NCBI RefSeq assembly: GCF_029227915.1
Contig: NC_079881.1
Location: forward strand, 31,349,501-31,413,500
Source of the DNA: Hydractinia symbiolongicarpus
Taxonomy: Eukaryota > Cnidaria > Hydrozoa > Anthoathecata > Hydractiniidae
DNA: 64,000 nt
Reading direction: 5' to 3'
In this document: positions 51,494 through 62,680 of the stretch, piece after piece
Layout: every line of letters starts with the position of its first letter
Position numbering within the stretch: position 1 is the stretch's first letter
Translations under genes and position numbers: made by a program
Notes under the pieces: generated by a model
Databases searched by the model: none
What the model was told of the DNA's origin: nothing
The model's input: the letters and a program-made list of their open reading frames with translations, nothing else

Positions 51494-52999
51494 ATGTTGG
51501 TACGAGTATGTGACCCAACCGTTGTAACTCAAACGGACTGACACCGTTGGAAAGTCAATGAAATGTATTTTTTTTAAAATGTCGCTATTTCTTCAGCGCA
51601 CAATAACGGCTAGGATTGGTCCAACAGTAAAGATTGCCTTATTTACCTAAACTTTTAAATGAAGCGCTACCACAGCGTCCAGTGTAATTGCTGAGTTCGG
51701 GCAATCACGTCAAATTGAGAAGAATGTTATTTCTTGGAGTCCAATTCTCTCATTTATCTCATTTATTACAATTATCAGGTCACAGTCCAAAGTTAGTTCA
51801 ATTAAGTCGCATAGTCAATCGTTTCACTGTTAAAAGCGATGCAACCTAGTAATATGAGAAAAATATCGCTAAATACATGTTGGTACGAATATGTGACGCA
51901 ACCGTTGTAACTGAAGTGGATTGATACCGTTAGAAAGTCAATGAAATGTAGTTTTTGAAACTGTTGCTATTTTTTCAGTTCGCGCTAACGGCTAGGATTG
52001 GTCCCACAATAAAAAATGACTTTTTTTAGCTTAATTCTTTAATGAAGCGCTACCACAGCGCCCAGGGTAATCGCTGAGTTTCGGCAATCTTGTCAAATTA
52101 GGAAGAATTTTATTTCTTGGAGTCCAATTGTCTCCTTTATCACATTTATCAGGTGACAGTCCAAATTTAGCTCAATTAAGTCCCACAGTCAATCGTTTCA
52201 CTGTTAAAAGCGATGCAACCTAGTAATATGAGAAAAATATCGCTAAATACATGTTGGTACGAATATGTGACGCAACCGTTGTAACTGAAGTGGTTTGATA
52301 CCGTTAGAAAGTCAATGAAATGTAGTTTTTGAAACTGTTGCTATTTTTTCAGTTCGCGCTAACGGCTAGGATTGGTCCCACAATAAAAAATGACTTTTTT
52401 TAGCTTAATTCTTTAATGAAGCGCTACCACAGCGCCCAGGGTAATCGCTGAGTTTCGGCAATCTTGTTAAATTAGGAAGAATTTTATTTCTTGGAGTCCA
52501 ATTGTCTCCTTTATCACATTTATCAGGTGACAGTCCAAATTTAGCTCAATTAAGTCCCACAGTCAATCGTTTCACTGTTAAAAGCGATGCAACCTAGTAA
52601 TATGAGAAAAATATCGCTAAATACATGTTGGTACGAATATGCGACCCAACCCTTGAAACTCAAACGGACTGACACCGTTAGAAAGTCAGTGAAATGTAGT
52701 ATTTGAAACTGTCTCTATTTCTTCAGCGGGCGCTAACGGATAGGATTGGTCCCACCGTAAAAAAATGACTTTTTTTAGCTTACTTTTTAAATGAAGCGCT
52801 ACCACAGCGCCCAGTGTAATCGCTGAGTTTCGGCATTCATGTCAAATTAAGAAGAATGTTTTTTCTTGGAGTCCAAATGTCTCCTTTATCACATTTATTA
52901 GGTGACAGTCAAAAGTTAGTTCAATTAAGTCCCACAGTCAATAGTTTCATAGTTAAAAGCGATGCAACCTAGTAATATCAGAAAAATACCGCTAAATAC
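51494..52999 (+). repeat. F-G-G-H string with a G monomer duplicated
   Basis: Starts are F 51494 (383 bp), G 51877, G 52251 and H 52625. The two G monomers are nearly identical, share the private ctattttttcagttcgcg and are 374 bp apart, so this is a single-monomer duplication. The F copy has an altered atgtattttttttaaaatg. Confidence 0.86.
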
Positions 53000-55240
53000 A
53001 TGTTGGTACGAGTATGTGACCCGACCGTTGCAACTCAAACGAAGTGACACCGTTAGAAAGTCAATTAAATGTAGTTTTTAAAACTGTTGCTATTTCTTCA
53101 GCGCGCGATAACGGCTAGGATTGGTCCCACAGTAATAAAATGACTTTTTTATCTTAGTTCTTAAATGAAGCGGTACCACAGCGCCCAGTGTAATCGCTGA
53201 GTTTCGGCAATCATGTCAAATTAAGAAGAATGTTATTTCTTGGAGTCCAATTGTCTCATTTATCACATTTATTAGGTCACAGTCCAAAGTTAGTTCAATT
53301 AAGTCCCACAGTCAATCGATTCATTGTTTAAAGCGATGCAGCCTAGTAATATCAGAAAAATACAGCTAAATACATGTTGGTACGAGTATGTGACCCAACC
53401 GTTGTAACTCAAACGGACTGACACCGTTAGAAAGTCAATGAAATGTAGTTTTTGAAACTGTTGTTATTTCTTCAGCGCGCGATAACGGCTAGGATTCGTC
53501 CCACAGTGAAAAAATGACTTTTTATCTTAATTCTTAAATGAAGCGCTACCACAGTGCCCAGTGTAATCGCTGAGTTTCGGCATTCATGTCAAATTAAGAA
53601 GAATGTTATTTCTTGGAGTCCAAATGTCTCCTTTATCACATTTATCAGGTGACAGTCAAAAGTTAGTTCAATTAAGTCCCACAGTCAATAGTTTCATAGT
53701 TAAAAGCGATGCAACCTAGTAATATCAGAAAAATACCGCTAAATACATGTTGGTACGAGTATGTGACCCAACCGTTGTAACTCAAACGGACTGACACCGT
53801 TGGAAAGTCAATGAAATGTAGTTTTTGAAAATGTGGCTATTTCTTCAGCGCACGATAACGGCTAGGATTGGTCCAACAGTAAAGATTGCCTTATTTACCT
53901 AAACTTTTAAATGAAGCGCTACCACAGCGTCCAGTGTAATTGCTGAGTTCGGGCAATCACGTCAAATTGAGAAGAATGTTATTTCTTGGAGTCCAATTGT
54001 CTCATTTATCACATTTATTAGGTCACAGTCCAAAGTTAGTTCAATTAAGTCCCACAGTCAATCGATTCATTGTTTAAAGCGATGCAACCTAGTAATATCA
54101 GAAAAATACCGCTAAATACATGTTGGTACGAGTATGTGACCCGACCGTTGCAACTCAAACGAAGTGACACAGTTACAAAGTCAATGAAATGTAGTTTTTA
54201 AAACTGTTGCTATTTCTTCAGCGCGCGATAACGGCTAGGATTGGTCCCACAGTAATAAAATGACTTTTTTATCTTAGTTCTTAAATGAAGCGGTACCACA
54301 GCGCCCAGTGTAATCGCTGAGTTTCGGCAATCATGTCAAATTAAGAAGAATGTTATTTCTTGGAGTCCAATTGTCTCATTTATCACATTTATTAGGTCAC
54401 AGTCCAAAGTTAGTTCAATTAAGTCCCACAGTCAATCGATTCATTGTTTAAAGCGATGCAGCCTAGTAATATCAGAAAAATACCGCTAAATACATGTTGG
54501 TACGAGTATGTGACCCAACCGTTGTAACTCAAACGGACTGACACCGTTAGAAAGTCAATGAAATGTAGTTTTTGAAACTGTTGTTATTTCTTCAGCGCGC
54601 CATAACGGCTAGGATTCGTCCCACAGTGAAAAAATGACTTTTTATCTTAATTCTTAAATGAAGCGCTACCACAGTGCCCAGTGTAATCGCTGAGTTTCGG
54701 CATTCATGTCAAATTAAGAAGAATGTTATTTCTTGGAGTGCAAATGTCTCCTTTATCACATTTATTAGGTGACAGTCAAAAGTTAGTTCAATTAAGTCCC
54801 ACAGTCAATAGTTTCATAGTTAAAAGCGATGCAACCTAGTAATATCAGAAAAATACCGCTAAATACATGTTGGTACGAGTATGTGACCCGACCGTTGCAA
54901 CTCAAACGAAGTGACACCGTAAGAAAGTCAATTAAATGTAGTTTTTAAAACTGTTGCTATTTCTTCAGCGCGCGATAACGGCTAGGATTGGTCCCACAGT
55001 AATAAAATGACTTTTTTATCTTAGTTCTTAAATGAAGCGGTACCACAGCGCCCAGTGTAATCGCTGAGTTTCGGCAATCATGTCAAATTAAGAAGAATGT
55101 TATTTTTTGGAGTCCAATTGTCTCATTTGTCACATTTATCAGGTCACAGTCCAAAGTTAGTTCAATTAAGTCCCACAGTCAATCGCTTCATAGTTAAAAG
55201 CGATGCAACCTAGTAATATCAGAAAAATATCGCTAAATAC
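53000..55240 (+). repeat. C-D-F / C-D-C repeat (1120-bp step)
   Basis: Starts are C 53000, D 53374, F 53747, C 54120, D 54494 and C 54867. C and D repeat at 1120 bp with the shared gacccgaccgttgcaac, cgattcattg and gatgcagcctag. The F monomer at 53747 lacks the 9-bp expansion because its tail is C-type (attaggtcac, cattgtttaaagc). A C monomer at 54867 matches 53000 and 54120, including gtttttaaaactg. Confidence 0.84.
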
Positions 55241-56745
55241 ATGTTGGTACGAGTATGTGACCCAACCGTTGTAACTCAAACGGACTGACACCGTTGGAAA
55301 GTCAATGAAATGTAGTTTTTGAAAATGTGGCTATTTCTTCAGCGCACGATAACGGCTAGGATTGGTCCAACAGTAAAGATTGCCTTATTTACCTAAACTT
55401 TTAAATGAAGCGCTACCACAGCGTCCAGTGTAATTGCTGAGTTCGGGCAATCACGTCAAATTGAGAAGAATGTTATTTCTTGGAGTCCAATTGTCTCATT
55501 TATCTCATTTATTACATTTATCAGGTCACAGTCCAAAGTTAGTTCAATTAAGTCGCATAGTCAATCGTTTCACTGTTAAAAGCGATGCAACCTAGTAATA
55601 TGAGAAAAATATTGCTAAATACATGTTGGTACGAATATGTGACGCATTCGTTGTAACTGAAGTGGATTGATACCGTTAGAAAGTCAATGAAATGTAGTTT
55701 TTGAAACTGTTGCTATTTCTTCAGTTCGCGCTAACGGCTAGGATTGGTCCCACAATAAAGAATGACTTTTTTTAGCTTAATTCTTTAATGAAGCGCTACC
55801 ACAGCGCCCAGGGTAATCGCTGAGTTTCGGCAATCTCGTCAAATTAAGAAGAATTTTATTTCTTGGAGTCCAATTGTCTCCTTTATCACATTTATCAGGT
55901 GACAGTCCAAATTTAGCTCAATTAAGTCCCACAGTCAATCGTTTCACTGTTAAAAGCGATGCAACCTAGTAATATGAGAAAAATATCGCTAAATACATGT
56001 TGGTACGAATATGCGACCCAACCCTTGAAACTCAAACGGACTGACACCGTTAGAAAGTCAGTGAAATGTAGTATTTGAAACTGTCTCTATTTCTTCAGCG
56101 GGCGCTAACGGATAGGATTGGTCCCACCGTAAAAAAATGACTTTTTTTAGCTTACTTTTTAAATGAAGCGCTACCACAGCGCCCAGTGTAATCGCTGAGT
56201 TTCGGCATTCATGTCAAATTAAGAAGAATGTTATTTCTTGGAGTCCAAATGTCTCCTTTATCACATTTATCAGTTGACAGTCAAAAGTTAGTTCAATTAA
56301 GTCCCACAGTCAATAGTTTCATTGTTTAAAGCGATGCAACCTAGTAATATCAGAAAAATATCGCTAAATACATGTTGGTACGAATATGTGACCCACCGGT
56401 TGTAACTCAAACGGAGTGACACCGTTAGAAAGTCAATGAAATGTAGTTTTTGAAACTGTTGCTATTTCTTCAGCGCGCGATAACGGCTAGGATTGGTCCC
56501 ACAGTAATAAAATGACTTTTTTATCTTAGTTCTTAAATGAAGCGGTACCACAGCGCCCAGTGTAATCGCTGAGTTTCGGCAATCATGTCAAATTAAGAAG
56601 AATGTTATTTCTTGGAGTCCAATTGTCTCATTTATCACATTTATTAGGTCACAGTCCAAGGTTAGTTCAATTAAGTCCCACAGTCAATCGTTTCATTGTT
56701 TAAAGCGATGCAACCTAGTAATATCAGAAAAATACCGCTAAATAC
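55241..56745 (+). repeat. F-G-H-C string
   Basis: Starts are F 55241 (382 bp), G 55623, H 55997 and C 56372. The F monomer has a C-like upstream context and the 9-bp expansion near 55500. F-G-H-C is the same order as at 62681-64000, so it is a recurrent string on the right side of the window. I see no other content. Confidence 0.82.
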
Positions 56746-58240
56746 ATGTTGGTACGAGTATGTGACGCAACCGTTGTAACTGAAGTGGATTGATACCGTT
56801 AGAAAGTCAATGAAATGTAGTTTTTGAAACTGTTGCTATTTCTTCAGTTCGCGCTAACGGCTAGGATTGGTCCCACAATAAAAAATGACTTTTTTTAGCT
56901 TATTTCTTTAATGAAGCGCTACCACAGCGCCCAGGGTAATCGCTGAGTTTCGGCAATCTTGTCAAATTAAGAAGAATTTTATTTCTTGGAGTCCAATTGT
57001 CTCCTTTATCACATTTATCAGGTGACAGTCCAAATTTAGCTCAATTAAGTCCCACAGTCAATCGTTTCACTGTTAAAAGCGATGCAACCTAGTAATATGA
57101 GAAAAATATCGCTAAATACATGTTGGTACGAATATGCGACCCAACCCTTGAAACTCAAACGGACTGACACCGTTAGAAAGTCAGTGAAATGTAGTATTTG
57201 AAACTGTCTCTATTTCTTCAGCGGGCGCTAACGGATAGGATTGGTCCCACCGTAAAAAAATGACTTTTTTAGCTTACTTTTTAAATGAAGCGCTACCACA
57301 GCGCCCAGTGTAATCGCTGAGTTTCGGCATTCATGTCAAATTAAGAAGAATGTTATTTCTTGGAGTCCAAATGTCTCCTTTATCACATTTATCAGGTGAC
57401 AGTCAGAAGTTAGTTCAATTAAGTCCCACAGTCAATAGTTTCATAGTTAAAAGCGATGCAACCTAGTAATATCAGAAAAATACCGCTAAATACATGTTGG
57501 TACGAGTATGTGACCCGACCGTTGTAACTCAACCGAAGTGACACCGTTAGAAAGTCAATGAAATGTAGTTTTTGAAACTGTTGCTATTTCTTCAGCGCGC
57601 GATAACGGCTAGGATTGGTCCCACAGTAATAAAATGACTTTTTTATCTTAGTTCTTAAATGAAGCGGTACCACAGCGCCCAGTGTAATCGCTGAGTTTCG
57701 GCAATCATGTCAAATTAAGAAGAATGTTATTTCTTGGAGTCCAATTGTCTCATTTATCACATTTATTAGGTCACAGTCCAAAGTTAGTTCAATTAAGTCC
57801 CACAGTCAATCGTTTCATTGTTTAAAGCGATGCAACCTAGTAATATCAGAAAAATACCGCTAAATACATGTTGGTACGAGTATGTGACCCAACCGCTGTA
57901 ACTCAAACGGACTGACACCGTTAGAAAGTCAATGAAATGTAGTTTTTGAAACTGTTGTTATTTCTTCAGCGCGCGATAACGGCTAGGATTCGTCCCACAG
58001 TGAGAAAATGACTTTTTATCTTAATTCTTAAATGAGGCACTACCACAGCGCCCAGTGTAATCGCTGAGTTTCGGCATTCATGTCAAATTAAGAAGAATGT
58101 TATTTCTTGGAGTCCAAATGTCTCCTTTATCACATTTATCAGGTGACAGTCAAAAGTTAGTTCAATTAAGTCCCACAGTCAATAGTTTCATAGTTAAAAG
58201 CGATGCAACCTAGTAATATCAGAAAAATATCGCTAAATAC
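56746..58240 (+). repeat. 1495-bp G-H-C-D repeat, copy 1
   Basis: Starts are G 56746, H 57120, C 57494 and D 57868. The private changes cttatttctttaatg (G), cttttttagcttac (H), caaccgaagtg (C) and gaggcactacc (D) are all repeated in the following block, which proves a shared origin. G carries a D/C-type gagtatgtgacg head. Confidence 0.9.
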
Positions 58241-59361
58241 ATGTTGGTACGAATATGTGACGCAACCGTTGTAACTGAAGTGGATTGATACCGTTAGAAA
58301 GTCATTGAAATGTAGTTTTTGAAACTGTTGCTATTTCTTCAGTTCGCGCTAACGGCTAGGATTGGTCCCACAATAAAAAATGACTTTTTTTAGCTTATTT
58401 CTTTAATGAAGCGCTACCACAGCGCCCAGGGTAATCGCTGAGTTTCGGCAATCTTGTCAAATTAAGAAGAATTTTATTTCTTGGAGTCCAATTGTCTCCT
58501 TTATCACATTTATCAGGTGACAGTCCAAATTTAGCTCAATTAAGTCCCACAGTCAATCGTTTCACTGTTAAAAGCGATGCAACCTAGTAATATGAGAAAA
58601 ATATCGCTAAATACAAGTTGGTACGAATATGCGACCCAACCCTTGAAACTCAAACGGACTGACACCGTTAGAAAGTCAGTGAAATGTAGTATTTGAAACT
58701 GTCTCTATTTCTTCAGCGGGCGCTAACGGATAGGATTGGTCCCACCGTAAAAAAATGACTTTTTTAGCTTACTTTTTAAATGAAGCGCTACCACAGCGCC
58801 CAGTGTAATCGCTGAGTTTCGGCATTCATGTCAAATTAAGAAGAATGTTATTTCTTGGAGTCCAAATGTCTCCTTTATCACATTTATCAGGTGACAGTCA
58901 AAAGTTAGTTCAATTAAGTCCCACAGTCAATAGTTTCATAGTTAAAAGCGATGCAACCTAGTAATATCAGAAAAATACCGCTAAATACATGTTGGTACGA
59001 GTATGTGACCCGACCGTTGTAACTCAACCGAAGTGACACCGTTAGAAAGTCAATGAAATGTAGTTTTTGAAACTGTTGCTATTTCTTCAGCGCGCGATAA
59101 CGGCTAGGATTCGTCCCACAGTGAAAAAATGACTTTTTATCTTAATTCTTAAATGAGGCACTACCACAGCGCCCAGTGTAATCGCTGAGTTTCGGCATTC
59201 ATGTCAAATTAAGAAGAATGTTATTTCTTGGAGTCCAAATGTCTCCTTTATCACATTTATCAGGTGACAGTCAAAAGTTAGTTCAATTAAGTCCCACAGT
59301 CAATAGTTTCATAGTTAAAAGCGATGCAACCTAGTAATATCAGAAAAATACCGCTAAATAC
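58241..59361 (+). repeat. G-H-(C/D) repeat, copy 2, one monomer shorter
   Basis: G 58241 and H 58615 repeat 56746 and 57120 at offset 1495. The next monomer, 58989, begins like C 57494 (cgaccgttg, caaccgaagtg) and ends like D 57868 (ttcgtcccacagtga, gaggcactacc). Copy 2 thus has one hybrid where copy 1 has two monomers. The switch lies between about 59034 and 59110. The head at 58615 has a rare atacaagttgg. Confidence 0.9.
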
Positions 59362-59694
59362 ATGTTGGTACGAGTATGTGACCCAACCGTTGTAACTCAA
59401 ACGAAGTGACACCGTTAGAAAGTCAATGAAATGTAGTTTTTGAAACTGTTGCTATTTCTTCAGCGCGCGATAACGGCTAGGATTGGTCCCACAGTAATAA
59501 AATGACCAGTGCAATCGCTGAGTTTCGGCATTCATGTCAAATTAAGAAGATTTTTACTTCTTGGAGTCCAATTGCCTCATTTATCACATTTACCAGGTCA
59601 CAGTCCTAAGTTAGTTCAGTTAAGTCCCACAGTGATTCGTTTCATTGTTAAAAGCGATGCAACCTAGTATTATCAGAAAAACATCGCTAAACAC
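59362..59694 (+). repeat. 333-bp monomer with a unique 41-bp deletion
   Basis: A C-type monomer reads normally to cacagtaataaaatgac and then passes directly to cagtgcaatcgc at about 59506. The missing 41 bp include the T-tract, ttcttaaatgaag and the GGTACC/GCGC dyad. No other monomer in the window has this deletion. The tail carries I-type ttgcctc and accagg with a J-type agtattatcag end, so the monomer is also a hybrid. Confidence 0.93.
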
Positions 59695-60441
59695 ATGTTA
59701 GTACGAATAGGTGCCCAACCGTTGTAACTCAAACGGACTGACACCGTTGGAAAGTCAATGAAATGTAGTTTTTGAAAATGTCGCTATTTCTTCAGCGCAC
59801 GATAACGGCTAGGATTGGTCCAACAGTAAGGATTGCCTTATTTACCTAAACTTTTAAATGAAGCGCTACCACAGCGCCCAGGGTAATCGCTGAGTTTCGG
59901 CAATCTTGTCAAATTAAGAAGAATTTTATTTCTTGGAGTCCAATTGTCTCCTTTATCACATTTATCAGGTGACAGTCCAAATTTAGCTCAATTAAGTCCC
60001 ACAGTTAATCGTTTCACTGTTAAAAGCGATGCAACCTAGTAATATGAGAAAAATATCGCTAAATACATGTTGGTACGAATATGCGACCCAACCCTTGATA
60101 CTCAAACGGACTGACACCGTTAGAAAGTCAGTGAAATGTAGTATTAGAAACTCTCTCTATTTCTTCAGCGGGCGCTAACGGATAGGATTGGTCCCACCGT
60201 AAAAAAATGACTTTTTTTAGCTTACTTTTTAAATGAAGCGCTACCACAGCGCCCAGTGTAATCGCTGAGTTTCGGCATTCATGTCAAATTAAGAAGAATG
60301 TTATTTCTTGGAGTCCAAATGTCTCCTTTATCACATTTATCAGGTGAAAGTCAAAAGTTAGTTCAATTAAGTCCCACAGTCAATAGTTTCATAGTTAAAA
60401 GCGATGCAACCTAGAAATATCAGAAAAATACCGCTAAATAC
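59695..60441 (+). repeat. Triple hybrid J/F/G monomer, then H
   Basis: The 372-bp monomer at 59695 has a J head (atgttagtacgaatagg), an F middle (gttggaaag, caacagtaaggattgcc) and a G tail (cagggtaatcgc, caatcttg, tgtctccttt) without the F 9-bp expansion. It stands where two monomers, F and G, are found elsewhere. H follows at 60067 with cttgatactc, a change shared with the H monomer at 63436. Confidence 0.85.
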
Positions 60442-62680
60442 ATGTTGGTACGAGTATGCGACCCAACCGTTGTAACTGAAACGAAGTGACACCGTTAGAA
60501 AGTCAATGAAATGTAGTTTTTGAAACTGTTGCTATTTCTTCAGCGCGCGATAACGGCTAGGATTGGTCCCACAGTAATAAAATGACTTTTTTATCTTAGT
60601 TCTTAAATGAAGCGGTACCACAGCGCCCAGTGTAATCGCTGAGTTTCGGCAATCATGTCAAATTAAGAAGAATGTTATTTCTTGGAGTCCAATTGTCTCA
60701 TTTATCACATTTATTAGGTCACAGTCCAAAGTTAGTTCAATTAAGTCCCACAGTCAATCGTTTCATTGTTTAAAGCGATGCAACCTGGTAATATCAGAAA
60801 AATACCGCTAAATACATGTTGGTACGAGTATGTGACACAACCGTTGTAACTCAAACGGACTGACACCGTTAGAAAGTCAATGAAATGTAGTTTTTGAAAC
60901 TGTTGTTATTTCTTCAGCGCGCGATAACGGCTAGGATTCGTCCCACAGTGAAAAAATGACTTTTTATCTTAATTCTTAAATGAAGCGCTACCACAGCGCC
61001 CAGTGTAATCGCTCAGTTTCGGCATTCATGTCAAATTAAGAAGAATGTTATTTCTTGGAGTCCAATTGCCTCATTTATCACATTTACCAGGTCACAGTCC
61101 AAAGTTAGTTCAGTTAAGTCCCACAGTCATTCGTTTCATTGTTAAAAGCGATGCAAGCTAGTAATATGAGAAAAATATCGCTAAATACATGTTGGTACGA
61201 ATATGTGACTCAACCGTGGTAACTCAAACGGACTGACACCGTTAGAAAGTCAATGAAATGTAGTTTTTGAAAATGTAAATATTTCTTCAGCGCGCGATAA
61301 CGACTAGGATTGGTCCCATAGTAAAGAATGACTTACTTATCTAAATTTTTAAATGAAGCGCTACCACAGCGCCCAGTGCAATCGCTGAGTTCCGGCAATC
61401 CCGTTAAATTAAGAAAAATGTTATTTCTTGGAGTCTAATTGTCTCATTTATCACATTTATCAGGTCACAGTCCAAAGTTAGTTCAATTAAGTCCCACAGT
61501 CAATCGTTTCATTGTTAAAAGCGATGCAACCTAGTATTATCAGAAAAATATCGCTAAACACATGTTAGTACGAATAGGTGCCCAACCGTTGTAACTCAAA
61601 CGAAGTGACACCGTTAGAAAGTCAATGAAATGTAGTTTTTGAAACTGTTGCTATTTGTTCAGCGCGCGATAACGGCTAGGATTGGTCCCACAGTAATAAA
61701 ATGACTTTTTTATCTTATTTCTTAAATAAAGCGGTACCACAGCGCCCAGTGTAATCGCTGAGTTTCGGCAATCATGTCAAATTAAGAAGAATGTTATTTC
61801 TTGGAGTCCAATTGTCTCATTTATCACATTTATTAGGTCACAGTCCAAAGTTAGTTCAATTAAGTCCCACAGTCAATCGTTTCATTGTTTAAAGCGATGC
61901 AACCTAGTGATATCAGAAAAATACCGCTAAATACAAGTTGGTACGAGTATGTGACCCAACCGTTGTAACTGAACCGGACTGACACCGTTAGAAAGTCAAT
62001 GAAATGTAGTTTTTGAAACTGTTGTTATTTCTTCAGCGCGCGATAACGGCTAGGATTCGTCCCACAGTGAAAAAATGACTTTTTATCTTAATTCTTAAAT
62101 GAAGCGCTACCACAGCGCCCAGTGTAATCGCCGAGTTTCGGCATTCATGTCAAATTAAGAAGAATGTTATTTCTTGGAGTCCAATTGCCTCATTTATCAC
62201 ATTTACCAGGTCACAGTCCAAAGTTAGTTCAGTTAAGTCCCACAGTCATTCGTTTCATTGTTAAAAGCGATGCAAGCTAGTAATATGAGAAAAATATCGC
62301 TAAATACATGTTGGTACGAATATGTGACCCAACCGTGGTAACTCAAACGGACTGACACCGTTAGAAAGTCAATGAAATGTAGTTTTTGAAAATGTCGATA
62401 TTTCTTCAGCGCACGATAACGACTAGGATTGGGCCCATAGTAAAGAATGACTTATTTATCTAAATTTTTAAATGAAGCGCTACCACAGCGCCCAATGCAA
62501 TCGCTGAGTTCCGGCAATCCCGTTAAATTAAGAAGAATGTTATTTCTTGGAGTCCAATTGTTTCATTTATCACATTTATCAGGTCACAGTCCAAAGTTAG
62601 TTCAATTAAGTCCCACAGTCAATCGTTTCATTGTTAAAAGCGATGCAACCTAGTATTATCAGAAAAACATCGCTAAACAC
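60442..62680 (+). repeat. C-D-E trimer, two copies (1120 bp)
   Basis: Starts are C 60442, D 60816, E 61189, then C 61562, D 61935, E 62308. The second C has a J-type head (atgttagtacgaataggtgccc). Both D monomers carry the I-type tail (ttgcctc, accagg, gcaagctag). The spacing is 1119-1120 bp. The E monomer at 61189 has the private aaaatgtaaatatttc and gacttacttatc, so its open frame differs from that of other E copies. Confidence 0.86.
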
